Shown: piece after piece, positions 34,921-45,360 of the stretch
Numbering within the stretch: the first letter of the stretch is position 1
Layout: every line of letters starts with the position of its first letter
NCBI GenBank assembly: GCA_017592775.1
Contig: JAGFNJ010000035.1
Location: forward strand, 1-54,018
Length of the DNA stretch: 54,018 nucleotides
Direction of reading: 5' to 3'
DNA from: Candidatus Accumulibacter conexus
Lineage (GTDB): Bacteria; Pseudomonadota; Gammaproteobacteria; Burkholderiales; Rhodocyclaceae
Translations under genes and position numbers: made by a program
Notes under the pieces: model-generated
Seen by the model: only the letters and a program-made list of their open reading frames with translations
The model's database searches: none
Told to the model about the DNA's origin: nothing

Positions 34921-36402
34921 TCAGGGGTCAGCCCGGCTCCTGCGGCAGCCCGCCACGGCCATCAGCAGCAGCGTCAGAACGACGACCGGCCAGTTGCCCC
35001 AGCGCACGTAGGGCGTTGCCCCGGCATGGCCGCTGACCTCGCCGCGCAGTGCGCCGCGCGTGAACGGTGGCAGGACCGCGTGCACCCTGCCGTCCACACC
35101 GATGATTGCGGTCATGCCGGTATTGGTTGCGCGCAGCATCATGCGGCCGCTTTCGAGCGCGCGCATGCGGGCGATCTGCAGGTGCTGCGCCGGCGCCAGC
35201 GAATCGCCGAACCAGGCGACATTGGAGATGTTGAGCAGCAGCGTTGCGGCCGGCAGCGCGGCGATGATCTCCTCGCCGAACACGTCCTCGTAGCAGATGT
35301 TCACCGCCACCTGCTGGCCAGCCAGCGAGAGCGGCGGCTGCCGTGGCAAGCCGGCGGTGAAGTCCGACATCGGGATGCTGGCCATGGTCATGAACCAGGC
35401 GAAGCCGGGCGGAACGAACTCGCCGAAAGGCACTAGGTGCACCTTGTCGTAGCGCTGCCTGCCTGAGGCGCCAAGGCTCAGGGCGCTGTTGAAGTACTTG
35501 CGGTGCCCTTCGCTGACCGCGACGCCGAGCAGCAGATCTCCGTGCTGGCGCTGCGCGAGGTCCTGCAGCGCATCGACGTACTCGCCGGGCACCTGGTCGA
35601 GGAAGGCGGGCAGGGCCGTTTCGGGCAGGATGGTCAGTTGCGCGGGGTGGTCGCGCGCCAGCTGGTAGTAGATGCGCAAGGACTCCATGAAGCGCTCCGG
35701 GCGCCATTTCATCTCCTGTGCGACGTTCCCCTGCAGGAGGGCGACGGAGGTCGGCTCGCCGACCGGCTGCGTCCAGCGCAGCTCGCGCAGCATCTGGCCG
35801 GCAACCAGGGTCAGGGCGACGCCGACGAGCGGCAGTGCCGGACACCAGCGCAGCCAGCCGCGCGCCGGGCAGTCGTCGATCGTCAGCCAGCGCCGCAATA
35901 CCTCGCTGAGCAATGCGGCGACCAGCGCTGAAGCCAGCGACACGCCAAGAACCCCGAGCAGTGGGGCGTAGCCTGCGAGCGGACTCGGCGGGGTCTGCGC
36001 GTAGCCGGCGCTGAGCCACGGGAAGCCCGTCAGGACCCAGCCCCGCAGCCATTCGCCAAATGTCCACAGGGCGGCGAAAAGGAGCGCGCGGCGGAGCCAG
36101 CCGGTTGCCGCGAGCCGCACGTAGAGCGCGCCGGCGAGCGCCGGGAAGATCGACAGCAGGAGGCAGAAGAGGACGGTGGCCAGCGCGGCGACGGCTGCCG
36201 GCATGCCGCCAAAGACGCTGAGACTGACATGGATCCAGGAGACGCCGGCGAGGAACAGGCCAAAACCGTGGCTGGCAGCGATCAGGGCACCGTCGCGGGG
36301 GCGCCGGCCTTCGTCGACCGTGCGGCCGAGCAGGACGAAGAGGCCACCCAGGCTCAGCCAGCCGACGACAAACCAGGCGAGCGGCGCGAAGGCCGTCACC
36401 AT
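34921..36402 (-). CDS. lnt: Apolipoprotein N-acyltransferase Lnt
   Basis: A 493-residue integral membrane enzyme that adds the third acyl chain to bacterial lipoproteins. A run of N-terminal membrane helices (about 1-205) precedes the nitrilase-like periplasmic domain with the catalytic triad Glu251 (in ILPETALP), Lys320 (in YDKVHLVPFGE) and Cys370 (in VNICYED). The ATG at 36402 starts inside the first helix, so the true start may be a rarer codon a few residues upstream. It is the last gene of the reverse-strand miaB-phoH-ybeY-corC-lnt cluster. Confidence 0.95.
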   Translation of the reverse strand: MVTAFAPLAWFVVGWLSLGGLFVLLGRTVDEGRRPRDGALIAASHGFGLFLAGVSWIHVSLSVFGGMPAAVAALATVLFCLLLSIFPALAGALYVRLAATGWLRRALLFAALWTFGEWLRGWVLTGFPWLSAGYAQTPPSPLAGYAPLLGVLGVSLASALVAALLSEVLRRWLTIDDCPARGWLRWCPALPLVGVALTLVAGQMLRELRWTQPVGEPTSVALLQGNVAQEMKWRPERFMESLRIYYQLARDHPAQLTILPETALPAFLDQVPGEYVDALQDLAQRQHGDLLLGVAVSEGHRKYFNSALSLGASGRQRYDKVHLVPFGEFVPPGFAWFMTMASIPMSDFTAGLPRQPPLSLAGQQVAVNICYEDVFGEEIIAALPAATLLLNISNVAWFGDSLAPAQHLQIARMRALESGRMMLRATNTGMTAIIGVDGRVHAVLPPFTRGALRGEVSGHAGATPYVRWGNWPVVVLTLLLMAVAGCRRSRADP

Positions 36403-36448
36403 CAGGGCGCCGAGAACGAAGGCAGCCAGGCAGCGCTGGCGCAGCGTC

Positions 36449-37300
36449 CTAGCCAGGCTGGTCGGCCTCGGCCGCGCGCCCGACGATCAGGGTGTAGATG
36501 CGGCGATTGTCGGCGCGCAGGACCTGGAAGCTCAACCCGGCGATGCTGACCGCTTCATTGAACTGCGGCAGGCGCCCGAAGTGGTGCAGGATCAGGCCGC
36601 CAATCGTCTGGAAGCTCTCGTCGGCGAAATGCGTGCCGAAGGCGGCGTCGAAGTCCTCCAGCGGCGTGTGTGCCTTGACCCGGTAGAATCCGTTCTGGTC
36701 GAGCTGGATGTCGGGGTCGGCTTCGTCGAAGTCGTACTCATCCTCGATCTCGCCGACGATCTGTTCGAGAACGTCTTCGATCGTGATCAGCCCGGCGATG
36801 CCGGCATACTCGTCGATGACGATCGCCATGTGGTTGCGCGAGACGCGGAACTCGCGCAGCAGGACGTCGAGGCGCTTGAACTCGGGGATGAACACAGCCG
36901 GTCGCACCCAGTCGCGCAGCGCGAACGGCGCGTCGCGCTCGACGCGCAGCAGGTCCTTGGCGAGCAGGATGCCGATGACGTTGTCGGGGGTGTCGCAGAT
37001 CACCGGAAAGCGCGAGTGGGCGGTGCTGTTCACGCGCTCGATGATCGTCTGCAGCGAGTCGCCGACGTCGACCACTTCCATCAGCGGCCGCGGCACCATC
37101 ACCTCGCGCACGTGCATCTCCGACGCCGCCAGGGCGCCCTCGATGATGCCGAAAGCGTCGGCGTCGAGCAGCTTGCGTTGATGCGCCGAGTGCAGCAGCT
37201 GCATGAGTTGTTCGCGGTCCTCCGGCTCGCGCATGAGCAGCGAGGAAAGACGTTCGAGAAGGCGGGCCTTGCCGCCGGTACTGGCTGTTTCCATGATCAC
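36449..37300 (-). CDS. corC: CorC/YbeX family CBS-domain protein
   Basis: A 283-residue cytoplasmic protein with paired CBS domains (about 62-185; VPRPLMEVVDVGDSLQTIIE at the start) and a C-terminal CorC/HlyC domain (about 200-275). The DUF21 membrane part of longer homologues is absent, as in E. coli YbeX. It is linked to Mg2+/Co2+ handling and, through its conserved position, to ribosome maturation and lipoprotein synthesis. The order ybeY-corC-lnt is widely conserved. Confidence 0.95.
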   Translation of the reverse strand: MIMETASTGGKARLLERLSSLLMREPEDREQLMQLLHSAHQRKLLDADAFGIIEGALAASEMHVREVMVPRPLMEVVDVGDSLQTIIERVNSTAHSRFPVICDTPDNVIGILLAKDLLRVERDAPFALRDWVRPAVFIPEFKRLDVLLREFRVSRNHMAIVIDEYAGIAGLITIEDVLEQIVGEIEDEYDFDEADPDIQLDQNGFYRVKAHTPLEDFDAAFGTHFADESFQTIGGLILHHFGRLPQFNEAVSIAGLSFQVLRADNRRIYTLIVGRAAEADQPG

Positions 37301-37368
37301 CTTGGTCAGGAATGAGGCGTCAGCGGCGATGTGGCGCCGGTCTGCAAGCGCTCAGCGCCGCTGGCGTA

Positions 37369-37839
37369 TCATTCCTGCTCGCCGTAGGGGTCGGCATGGC
37401 CGAGGGCGGCGAGGATGCGGCGTTCCTCGGCTTCCATCAGCGCCGCCTGTTGCGCGTCTCCCTCGTGGTCGTAACCGAGCAGGTGCAGCATGCCATGCAC
37501 GACCAGGTGCGCGCAATGAGCGCGCAACGACTTGCCCTGCTCGTTCGCCTCGCGCCGGACGACCGGCGCGCAGAGGACGAGGTCGCCGCGCAGTCGCGGT
37601 GCATCGTCGTAGGCGAACGAGAGGACGTTGGTCGCACTGTCGCCGCCGCGATACTCGGCGTTGAGGCGGCGACCCTCATCGCCGCCGACGAAGCGGACGG
37701 TGACCTCGCCGGCCGTCCTTCCCCTGTCCGCCAGCGCTGCCCGCAGCCAGCGGCGGACGTGCTTGCGCCGCGGCAGCTGGCGCCGCTTGCCGGCGTACTG
37801 CACCGTCAGGTGCCAGCCCCTAGCGTCGCTCTTCGCCAT
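37369..37839 (-). CDS. ybeY: Endoribonuclease YbeY
   Basis: A 156-residue metal-dependent RNase that takes part in 16S rRNA 3'-end maturation and ribosome quality control. The zinc site [11 protein letters not shown] lies near residues 115-125 and is intact. The ATG at 37839 is chosen because it gives the normal length; the open frame continues upstream into phoH. Its start overlaps the phoH end by 20 bases, and corC follows. Confidence 0.95.
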   Translation of the reverse strand: MAKSDARGWHLTVQYAGKRRQLPRRKHVRRWLRAALADRGRTAGEVTVRFVGGDEGRRLNAEYRGGDSATNVLSFAYDDAPRLRGDLVLCAPVVRREANEQGKSLRAHCAHLVVHGMLHLLGYDHEGDAQQAALMEAEERRILAALGHADPYGEQE

Positions 37840-38851
37840 GTCCGATCGCTGCGGCGGCGGTGGCAGCGAGCGCTGCCGTGTGCGCTTCGTACGCCGAAAC
37901 GATGCGTGCCACCAGCGGATGGCGGACGACATCGTCCTTGAGAAACTCGGTGAAGGCGATGCCGCGCACCTCGCGCAGGATCACCCGTGCCTCGATCAGG
38001 CCGCTCTTCTGGCCGCGTTGCAGGTCGATCTGCGTCACGTCGCCGGTGACCACCGCCTTGGCGCCGATGCCGATGCGGGTCAGGAACATCTTCATCTGCT
38101 CGGGGGTCGTGTTCTGCGCTTCGTCGAGAATGATGAAGGCGTGATTCAGTGTCCGCCCGCGCATGTACGCCAGCGGCGCGATCTCGATCGCACCGCGCTC
38201 GAAGAGCTTGCCGACTCGCTCGAAGCCCATCAGGTCGTAGAGCGCATCGTAGAGCGGCCGCAGGTAGGGATCGACCTTCTGCGCCAGGTCGCCGGGCAGG
38301 AAGCCGAGGCGCTCGCCGGCCTCGACCGCAGGCCGCGTCAGCACGATCCGCTGCACCAGTTCGCGCTCGAAGGCATCGACCGCCGAGGCGACCGCGAGGT
38401 AGGTCTTGCCCGTGCCCGCCGGTCCGGTGCCGAAGGTGATGTCGTGCTCCTGGATGTTCTTCAGGTACTCGATCTGCCGCGGCGTGCGGCCATGCAGCTC
38501 GCTCTTGCGCGTCAGCAGCGCCGGCGAGACACCGCCAGCCGACGAGATGTTGCGCACCGGGCGGTTGAGCAGCTCGATCAGGCCGAGCTGGATCTCGTCC
38601 ACCGACAGCGACTCCTTGGCCTGCGCGTAGAAGCGCTGCAGCGCTGCCGAAGCACGCTCCGTCTGGGCAGGTTCGCCACGCAGCGTGAAGCGCTCGCCGC
38701 GACGGGCGATCGACACGTCGAGGGCGGTCTCGATCTGGCGCAGGTTCTCGTCCAACGCGCCGCACAGGTTGGCGAGCTGTCGATTGTTGACCGGCGAGAG
38801 GAGGAGTTCGGTGACGCGGTTGCGCGGGGCGGCGCTGCTGTTCACAGGCAT
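37820..38851 (-). CDS. phoH: PhoH-family ATPase
   Basis: A 343-residue PhoH-like (YbeZ) protein. It has an N-terminal KH-like region (about 20-75) and a P-loop domain with Walker A GPAGTGKT at 143-150 and a FIILDEAQN Walker B. YbeZ works with YbeY in rRNA metabolism. The start overlaps the miaB stop by ten bases and the end overlaps ybeY by 20, consistent with one polycistronic message. Confidence 0.95.
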   Translation of the reverse strand: MPVNSSAAPRNRVTELLLSPVNNRQLANLCGALDENLRQIETALDVSIARRGERFTLRGEPAQTERASAALQRFYAQAKESLSVDEIQLGLIELLNRPVRNISSAGGVSPALLTRKSELHGRTPRQIEYLKNIQEHDITFGTGPAGTGKTYLAVASAVDAFERELVQRIVLTRPAVEAGERLGFLPGDLAQKVDPYLRPLYDALYDLMGFERVGKLFERGAIEIAPLAYMRGRTLNHAFIILDEAQNTTPEQMKMFLTRIGIGAKAVVTGDVTQIDLQRGQKSGLIEARVILREVRGIAFTEFLKDDVVRHPLVARIVSAYEAHTAALAATAAAAIGHGEERR

Positions 38852-40209
38852 TCGGCTCGGTTGGTGATGATCTCGCCGCGCAGCGAGTGCGGCATCGCGG
38901 CAGTGATGTGGACGTCGATGAAGCGGTCGAGGAGTCTGTCGGCGCTGCCGGCGAAGTTGACGACGCGGTTGTTGTCGGTGCGCCCGGCCAGTTCGCTGCT
39001 GTCCTTCTTCGCCACGCCCTCGACGAGCACCCGCTGCACGCTGCCGACCATCGCCCGCGAGACTTCCTGCGCCAGTTCGTCGATTCGCTTCTGCAGGCGC
39101 AACAGCCGTTCCAGCTTGAGTTCCTGCGGCGTGTCGTCGCTCAGTTCGGCGGCCGGCGTACCCGGCCGCGCGCTGTAGATGAACGAGAACGAAGCGTCGA
39201 AGCCGACATCGTCGATCAGTTTCATCGTCTTCTCGAAATCCGCATCGGTCTCACCCGGGAAGCCGACGATGAAGTCGGAAGACAGCGCGAGGTCGGGGCG
39301 TGCGGCGCGCAGCCGGCGCACCAGGCTCTTGTACTCGAGAGCGGTGTAGCCCCGCTTCATCGCCGCCAGGACGCGGTCGGAGCCCGATTGCACCGGCAGG
39401 TGCAAATGCGAGACCAGCTTCGGCACGCGTGCATAGATCTCGATCAGCCGCGGCGACATCTCGCGCGGATGTGAAGTCGTGTAACGGATGCGCTCGATTC
39501 CGGGTATCTCGGCGATGTACTCGATGAGCAATGCCAGGTCGGCCGCGTCCTCGCCCGTCAGCGCCTGTCCGCCGCCCGCGAGGGCACCGCGGTAGGCGTT
39601 GACGTTCTGCCCAAGGAGGGTGATCTCCCTGACCCCCTGCGCCGCCAGATCGGCGACTTCGGTGAGGACGTCGTCGAAGGGCCGCGAGACCTCCTCGCCG
39701 CGCGTGTAGGGAACGATGCAGAACGAGCAGAACTTGCTGCAGCCCTCCATGATCGAGACGAAGGCCGACGCACCGTCGACGCGCGGCGGCGGCAGATGGT
39801 CGAACTTCTCGATTTCCGGGAACGAGATGTCAACCTGCGAGCGCCCCCGGCGGCGGCGCTCGGCGATCAGTTGCGGCAGCCGATGCAGGGTCTGCGGTCC
39901 GAAGACGACGTCGACGTAGGGCGCGCGGGCGACGATCGCCGCACCTTCCTGGCTGGCGACGCAGCCGCCGACGCCGATCACCAGATCGGGTCTGGCCAGC
40001 TTCAGCTGCCGCACCCGGCCGAGGTCGTGGAAGACGCGTTCCTGCGCCTTCTCGCGCACCGAGCAGGTATTGAACAGGATGATGTCGGCGTCTTCGGGGG
40101 TGTCGGTCCTGACGATCTCCTCTGACGCGCCGAGCACGTCGGCCATCTTGTCCGAGTCGTACTCGTTCATCTGGCACCCGAAGGTGCGGATGAACAGCTT
40201 TCTTGCCAT
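38842..40209 (-). CDS. miaB: tRNA-2-methylthio-N6-dimethylallyladenosine synthase MiaB
   Basis: A 455-residue radical-SAM methylthiotransferase acting on A37 of tRNAs reading UNN codons. The N-terminal methylthiotransferase domain has [11 protein letters not shown] (first cluster cysteine), followed by the radical-SAM motif CSKFCSFC (CX3CX2C) near residue 155 and a C-terminal TRAM domain (about 385-450). All expected cysteines are present. It is the second gene of the cluster, 15 bases after the small secreted protein gene. Confidence 0.97.
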   Translation of the reverse strand: MARKLFIRTFGCQMNEYDSDKMADVLGASEEIVRTDTPEDADIILFNTCSVREKAQERVFHDLGRVRQLKLARPDLVIGVGGCVASQEGAAIVARAPYVDVVFGPQTLHRLPQLIAERRRRGRSQVDISFPEIEKFDHLPPPRVDGASAFVSIMEGCSKFCSFCIVPYTRGEEVSRPFDDVLTEVADLAAQGVREITLLGQNVNAYRGALAGGGQALTGEDAADLALLIEYIAEIPGIERIRYTTSHPREMSPRLIEIYARVPKLVSHLHLPVQSGSDRVLAAMKRGYTALEYKSLVRRLRAARPDLALSSDFIVGFPGETDADFEKTMKLIDDVGFDASFSFIYSARPGTPAAELSDDTPQELKLERLLRLQKRIDELAQEVSRAMVGSVQRVLVEGVAKKDSSELAGRTDNNRVVNFAGSADRLLDRFIDVHITAAMPHSLRGEIITNRAECL

Positions 40210-40224
40210 TGTTCCCCGCTGGTC

Positions 40225-40581
40225 CTAGCGTCGGCGAGCCACCGCCGCTTCAGTCGGCGTCAGCATCCAGACGCGGTGGATCGCGCCGTCGGCGTTGGTG
40301 ACATAGACGACTTCGGTCGCCGTCTCGATCTGCATCGGCAGGACGATCAGGTTCTGCCGGTTGCGGATCTGGGCCGTCGGCGCGAGCGGCCACTGCTGCC
40401 CGTTGATGGTCAGGTAGCCGTCGCCTGCGGGTGGCTGCATGACGCCCTTTCTCGCCTCGTCCGGCAGCGCGCGCGGCAAGCCGTACGCTTCCTGCACGGC
40501 CGGCTGCTCGGCAGCCGGTTCCAGCGCCGCTTCGGCAACGGCGCTGAGGATCGACAGCAGAAGGCTCGTCGGGAGGTCCAT
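40225..40581 (-). CDS. Small secreted protein of unknown function
   Basis: A 118-residue protein with a signal peptide (about 1-19, cut near AEAAL) and a small mature domain of mainly beta character (about 50-110, [11 protein letters not shown] then [11 protein letters not shown]). I do not recognise the family. The ATG at 40581 is the natural start; the reverse frame is open far upstream through acnB, which is a shadow. It heads the miaB cluster and is divergent from acnB. Confidence 0.6.
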   Translation of the reverse strand: MDLPTSLLLSILSAVAEAALEPAAEQPAVQEAYGLPRALPDEARKGVMQPPAGDGYLTINGQQWPLAPTAQIRNRQNLIVLPMQIETATEVVYVTNADGAIHRVWMLTPTEAAVARRR

Positions 40582-40740
40582 CGGCGCATTATAGACAAGG
40601 CGGCGCGCGGGTGTCAGCTCTTTGTTGCGCCAGTCGCCCGGCTGCCGGCGGCGCCGGCGGCCGTTGCCGCGGTCGCCCGGGCACCCATGCAGTACAATGG
40701 CGCTTTCGTTGCCGTACCACCTTTGAGAAAGGACGTCGCC

Positions 40741-43347
40741 GTGCTGGAAGCCTACCGTGCCCATGTTGCCGAGCGCGCTTTGCTTGGTATTCCGCCTCTG
40801 CCGCTGACTGCGAAACAGACCGAGGAACTCGTCGGCCTGCTGCAGAATCCGCCGTCGGGTGAAGAGGAGACCTTGCTCGAGCTGATCACCTACCGCGTCC
40901 CGGCCGGCGTCGACGATGCCGCCAAGGTCAAGGCCGAATTCCTCGCCCGCGTCGCCAAGGGCGACGAGGCGTGCGTGCTGATCTCGCCGCTCAAGGCGAC
41001 CGAACTGCTCGGGACGATGCTCGGTGGCTACAACGTCAAGCCGCTGATCGATCTCCTCGCCGGCCCGACGGGCGACGCGGCCGCCGCCGGGCTGAAGAAG
41101 ACCCTGCTCGTCTTCGACTACTTCCACGATGTCAAGGAACTCGCCGACCGCGGCAACGCCAACGCCAGGGCCGTGCTGCAGAGCTGGGCCGATGGCGAGT
41201 GGTTCACCTCGCGGCCGCAGGTGCCGGCGTCGCAGAAGCTGACGGTCTTCAAGGTGACCGGCGAGACCAACACCGACGACCTGTCGCCGGCTCCGGACGC
41301 CTGGTCGCGTCCCGACATCCCGCTGCATGCGCTGGCGATGCTCAAGAACCCGCGCCCCGGGATCGACCCCGACAAGCCGGGTGAGCGCGGCCCGATCAAG
41401 CAGCTCGAAGCGCTCGCCAGCAAGGGCAACCTGATCGCCTACGTCGGTGACGTCGTCGGTACCGGTTCGTCGCGCAAGTCGGCGACCAACTCGGTCCTGT
41501 GGTTCACCGGCGAGGACATCCCCTACGTCCCGAACAAGCGCTTCGGCGGCGTCTGCCTCGGTTCGAAGATCGCGCCGATTTTCTTCAACACGATGGAGGA
41601 CGCCGGTGCGCTGCCGGTCGAGATCGATTGCGGCCAGATGGACATGGGCGACGAGATCGAACTGAAGATCGACGCCGCCACCTCGAAGGTCACCGCGCTG
41701 AAAAACGGCGCCGTGATCGCCGAGTCGCAACTGAAGACGCCGGTGATCCTCGACGAAGTGCGCGCCGGTGGCCGCATCCCGCTGATCGTCGGCCGTGGGC
41801 TGACCACCCGGGCACGCGAGGCGCTCGGCCTGCCGCCGTCGACGCTGTTCACCCTGCCGCAGAATCCGGCCGACCCGGGCAAGGGCTACTCGCTGGCGCA
41901 GAAGATGGTCGGCCGCGCCTGTGGTCTGCCGGAAGGCAAGGGCATCCTGCCCGGAACCTACTGCGAACCACGGATGACGACCGTTGGCTCACAGGACACC
42001 ACCGGCCCGATGACGCGCGACGAACTGAAGGATCTGGCCTGTCTCGGCTTCTCGGCCGACATGGTGATGCAGTCGTTCTGTCACACCGCTGCCTATCCGA
42101 AGCTGGTGGACGTGCGCATGCACCGCGAACTGCCGTCGTTCATCAGCACCCGTGGCGGCGTCGCGCTGCGTCCCGGCGACGGCGTCATCCACTCCTGGCT
42201 CAACCGCCTGCTGCTGCCCGACACCGTCGGCACCGGTGGCGACTCGCATACCCGTTTCCCGATCGGCATCTCGTTCCCGGCCGGTTCCGGTCTGGTTGCC
42301 TTCGCCGCCGCCACCGGCGTCATGCCGCTCGACATGCCGGAATCGGTGCTGGTGCGCTTCAAGGGCTCGCTCGCCGAAGCCGGCAAGCGCGGCGTCACGC
42401 TGCGCGACCTGGTCAATGCGATTCCCTACTACGCCATCCAGGCCGGCCTGCTGACCGTCGAGAAGAAGGGCAAGAAGAACATCTTCTCCGGCCGCATCCT
42501 GGAGATCGAAGGGCTGCCGGATCTCAAGGTCGAACAGGCCTTCGAACTCTCCGACGCGGCTGCCGAGCGTTCGGCTGCCGCCTGTGCGGTGGCCTTGAAC
42601 AAGGAACCGATCATCGAGTACATGCGCTCGAACATCACGCTGATGAAGTGGATGATCGCCAACGGCTATTCCGATGCGCGCACCCTCGGTCGCCGCATCA
42701 AGGCCATGCAAGCCTGGATCGCCAAGCCCGAGCTGCTGAAGGCCGACGCCGATGCGCAATATGCCGCGGTGATCGAGATCGACCTCGCCGACGTGCTGGA
42801 GCCGCTGGTTGCCTGCCCGAACGATCCGGATGACGTCAAGCTGCTCTCCGCAGTCTCCGGCACCAAGATCGACGAAGTGTTCATCGGCTCGTGCATGACC
42901 AACATCGGCCACTTCCGCGCTGCCGGCAAGGTCCTCGAAGGCAAGACCGACATCCCGACCCGCCTGTGGATCGCGCCGCCGACCAAAATGGACGCGATGA
43001 TCCTCAACGAGGAAGGCTATTACGCGATCCTCGGCAAGTCCGGCGCGCGCATGGAAATGCCCGGCTGCTCGCTGTGCATGGGCAACCAGGCACAGATCCG
43101 CAAGGGCAGCACGGCGATGTCGACCTCGACGCGCAACTTCCCGAACCGGCTCGGCATCGACACCAACGTGTATCTTGGCTCGGCCGAACTGGCTGCAGTC
43201 TGTGCGCTGATGGGCCGCATCCCGACCCCGACCGAGTATCTCGAGCAGGTGCAGGCGGTCAATGCCAAGGCGGCTGACGTCTATCGCTACATGAACTTCG
43301 ACCAGATCAGGGAGTTCAGTGAGGTGGCGGATACCGTGGCGGTGTAG
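40741..43347 (+). CDS. acnB: Bifunctional aconitate hydratase 2 / 2-methylisocitrate dehydratase AcnB
   Basis: An 868-residue aconitase of the AcnB type, interconverting citrate and isocitrate in the TCA cycle and serving in the methylcitrate cycle. The N-terminal HEAT-like domain begins [15 protein letters not shown]. The [4Fe-4S] ligands are present in SCMTN (nucleotides 42888-42902) and GCSLCMG (43064-43084). The GTG at 40741 is chosen: it gives the standard N-terminus and follows GAGAAAGGA. The frame is open from 40276, but that stretch is out of family. A decayed second copy lies 9.7 kb downstream. Confidence 0.97.
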   Translation: MLEAYRAHVAERALLGIPPLPLTAKQTEELVGLLQNPPSGEEETLLELITYRVPAGVDDAAKVKAEFLARVAKGDEACVLISPLKATELLGTMLGGYNVKPLIDLLAGPTGDAAAAGLKKTLLVFDYFHDVKELADRGNANARAVLQSWADGEWFTSRPQVPASQKLTVFKVTGETNTDDLSPAPDAWSRPDIPLHALAMLKNPRPGIDPDKPGERGPIKQLEALASKGNLIAYVGDVVGTGSSRKSATNSVLWFTGEDIPYVPNKRFGGVCLGSKIAPIFFNTMEDAGALPVEIDCGQMDMGDEIELKIDAATSKVTALKNGAVIAESQLKTPVILDEVRAGGRIPLIVGRGLTTRAREALGLPPSTLFTLPQNPADPGKGYSLAQKMVGRACGLPEGKGILPGTYCEPRMTTVGSQDTTGPMTRDELKDLACLGFSADMVMQSFCHTAAYPKLVDVRMHRELPSFISTRGGVALRPGDGVIHSWLNRLLLPDTVGTGGDSHTRFPIGISFPAGSGLVAFAAATGVMPLDMPESVLVRFKGSLAEAGKRGVTLRDLVNAIPYYAIQAGLLTVEKKGKKNIFSGRILEIEGLPDLKVEQAFELSDAAAERSAAACAVALNKEPIIEYMRSNITLMKWMIANGYSDARTLGRRIKAMQAWIAKPELLKADADAQYAAVIEIDLADVLEPLVACPNDPDDVKLLSAVSGTKIDEVFIGSCMTNIGHFRAAGKVLEGKTDIPTRLWIAPPTKMDAMILNEEGYYAILGKSGARMEMPGCSLCMGNQAQIRKGSTAMSTSTRNFPNRLGIDTNVYLGSAELAAVCALMGRIPTPTEYLEQVQAVNAKAADVYRYMNFDQIREFSEVADTVAV

Positions 43348-43374
43348 GGCCTACTCGGCTTTCTGATCACGGAA

Positions 43375-43396
43375 ACGGCGCCTCGCGGGGCGCCGT
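43375..43396 (+). terminator. Intrinsic terminator of acnB
   Basis: An 8-base stem (ACGGCGCC at 43375-43382 with GGCGCCGT at 43389-43396), a six-base loop, then CTTATTT, 28 bases after the acnB stop. Confidence 0.75.
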
Positions 43397-44398
43397 CTTA
43401 TTTGGGGCATTGCGCGACGGGCTGCATGTGTGGGCAGTTATTTCTCTCTGCCCACCGATCAGGATGCCCATGCCCGTCGCCCTTGGCCTAGCGACCCCGC
43501 CCGGAGCGCGCCGGACTCGGCCAGCTCGCGCAAGCGCACGTCGCTACCTGGCTGGCCCTGCCGGGGCAATAGCATGAATCCAATAGCAGATCGCGCAGTC
43601 GAGCGAGGAAGGAGTCGCAAGTGGCAGCGACGAAGCGCTGCACCTTGAGACCGCCCTTGCGCTCGATGCAAGCAAGGCCGATCCACGGCGAGGGACTTAA
43701 TGTCTGGCCAGTTCTTGGGAGAGACCGAAGAAGAGAAGCCTGCTTTTCGCGCCGCTTCTCGGCGCTGGCGAGGCATCGTGCCGCGAAGGCTTCTACGAGT
43801 GGAACGCGGTACCGGAGATCCGTCGCACCATCAAGCACCCGTACTTCTTTTACCCACGAGACAAAAGCCATGAGTTGGGACCTGTCCGAATCATCAACGA
43901 TAGGTTCTGCTAATAGCAGCGCAGACCACAACCCTTGCGCCTTGGTGATGGTTTTCCAATAAGATAATTTGATTGTATTCCACTTGCCAGCTTGCGGGTT
44001 TCCGTGCAACAATCAAAAAAATCTTGCTGAGTCGTGGGCCAGAAAGTCCTTTCCATCGACGGTTGCCAAGACCGCGGCACTGGTGCGCTGATAGCTGTCT
44101 CCCGGAAAAGCGGGTCGGTTCCCGGTTAAACACGGCGAAGATTTTACAGGACCTAGTTGTTTTTTCGGGCTCTCTGCCGCGGCGACCGTTGTCTGAGGGG
44201 GAGGTGTACACCGTCGTCGGCGCCTTGGGAGTCCCGGAGCGGCGTCGCTAATGAGCCATTGGGAGATCAAACATGGGAAGGCAGGAATCCGCTCGTTTTG
44301 TCATGCGCTGCCCGAAGATCTCTCTTGTAGGCGAGGGGATGTGCATCTAGGCTATCCAGCGACCTCAAGGCTGAACTTTCTTCTTCGAAAGACATTTG
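43397..44398. other. About 1 kb with no recognisable intact gene
   Basis: Base composition drops and becomes uneven compared with the acnB region. The longest open frames are on the reverse strand (43488-44012 and 43894-44211) and have no recognisable domain; their codon pattern is unlike the neighbours. This may be a decayed gene or insertion scar at the edge of the island that follows. No RNA gene or repeat was found by eye. Confidence 0.4.
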
Positions 44399-45073
44399 AT
44401 GAACGTTTTGCCCTTCCTTGACAAAGAAATGGCGCGACCGACGGAGCTCTTGACGCCCTTTGACCCTCAGAGATCTTGGGACGCCGATAGCACGCCGCCC
44501 GCGCTTGCGGCGTTTAGCCGCAAGATCGGTCAGCTGTTCCCAGGAATCGGCGCCAGAACTCCAGAAATTGAGGCGGCGATCGTTCTGGCCTCGCTCATGC
44601 ACGACGTCGCTTACTATTACGGAGGAAGCCGCTCAGAAAAGGATGATGCCGACAGCCTGTTCCGCCAGCAGATTCCGTTTTTCGCTTCTTTGCTGAACAA
44701 GGAAGCCGGTCCAGTGGCAAGAGTCACCGCCTTCGTCGACGAAATGGCTGTCACGATCGGTGGCGGCCATCCTTTCCAAGAAGATTATTCATGGAGTTAT
44801 GGTTTTGAGAAGGCGAAACGCGGATATACGCGAATCGACCAAACAGAAGCCTTGAAGATCCGGTGCTGTGCGCAAGGCGTTTTTCGCCACGTTGTGCGAG
44901 AGATTTCGGACAGGAAATTCGTGTTGTCCGACGTTCTCCGGAAGAAGCTGGCGGCTGCCGAACCAGACTACCGAGAGAAACTCATGGCGGCGGTCGTACG
45001 ACTGGCCGAAGAACTTGCCAACCGGGATTTCAAGGGAGTTCCTGGGCTTCAATGTGAGGAAGAGGCTGGGTGA
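44399..45073 (+). CDS. Orphan protein with an HD-like motif
   Basis: A 224-residue protein I do not recognise. A helical region contains LMHDVAYYYGG near residues 66-76, followed by RSEKDDAD, which resembles a metal-binding or HD/phospholipase-like helix with a His-Asp pair. The second half has GGGHPFQEDYSW and a helical end. There is no signal peptide. The ATG at 44399 overlaps an in-frame TTG (44396). Lower GC than the surrounding core genes suggests it arrived with the adjacent island; it is 287 bases upstream of the lipoprotein gene. Confidence 0.6.
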   Translation: MNVLPFLDKEMARPTELLTPFDPQRSWDADSTPPALAAFSRKIGQLFPGIGARTPEIEAAIVLASLMHDVAYYYGGSRSEKDDADSLFRQQIPFFASLLNKEAGPVARVTAFVDEMAVTIGGGHPFQEDYSWSYGFEKAKRGYTRIDQTEALKIRCCAQGVFRHVVREISDRKFVLSDVLRKKLAAAEPDYREKLMAAVVRLAEELANRDFKGVPGLQCEEEAG

Positions 45074-45360
45074 CGTCCTTCCCACGAGCGTGGGCCGCCT
45101 CGACGACCACCTCTGCAGCCTTCAGCAGAATCTTGTTGTCAGTACTGGGCGCTGTTCTCTTCATCCCAACGAACGATGGGTGACGCTGGCCATGGAAAAT
45201 TGCTGGAAGAATGATCGAACTGGCCATTTGTGCACTGCCGGTCCAGGAGGCGCACCGACTAGCGTTGTTCTGTCGCGAACTTGTCAGAGTTTGGGTCCAG
45301 TGCCTTTGGCGCGGCAGATGGACGCCATTCGTTGAAAAACATTTCGAAGAGACATCCGGG

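Noticed and set aside
40276-40740. N-terminal extension of acnB by 155 residues
   Set aside because: The added residues do not match the AcnB N-terminus; the GTG at 40741 with its ribosome binding site gives the normal protein.
44399-45073. Reading the HD-like protein as a phosphohydrolase
   Set aside because: Only one His-Asp pair is visible and the other HD-domain ligands are not, so no enzymatic function is assigned.
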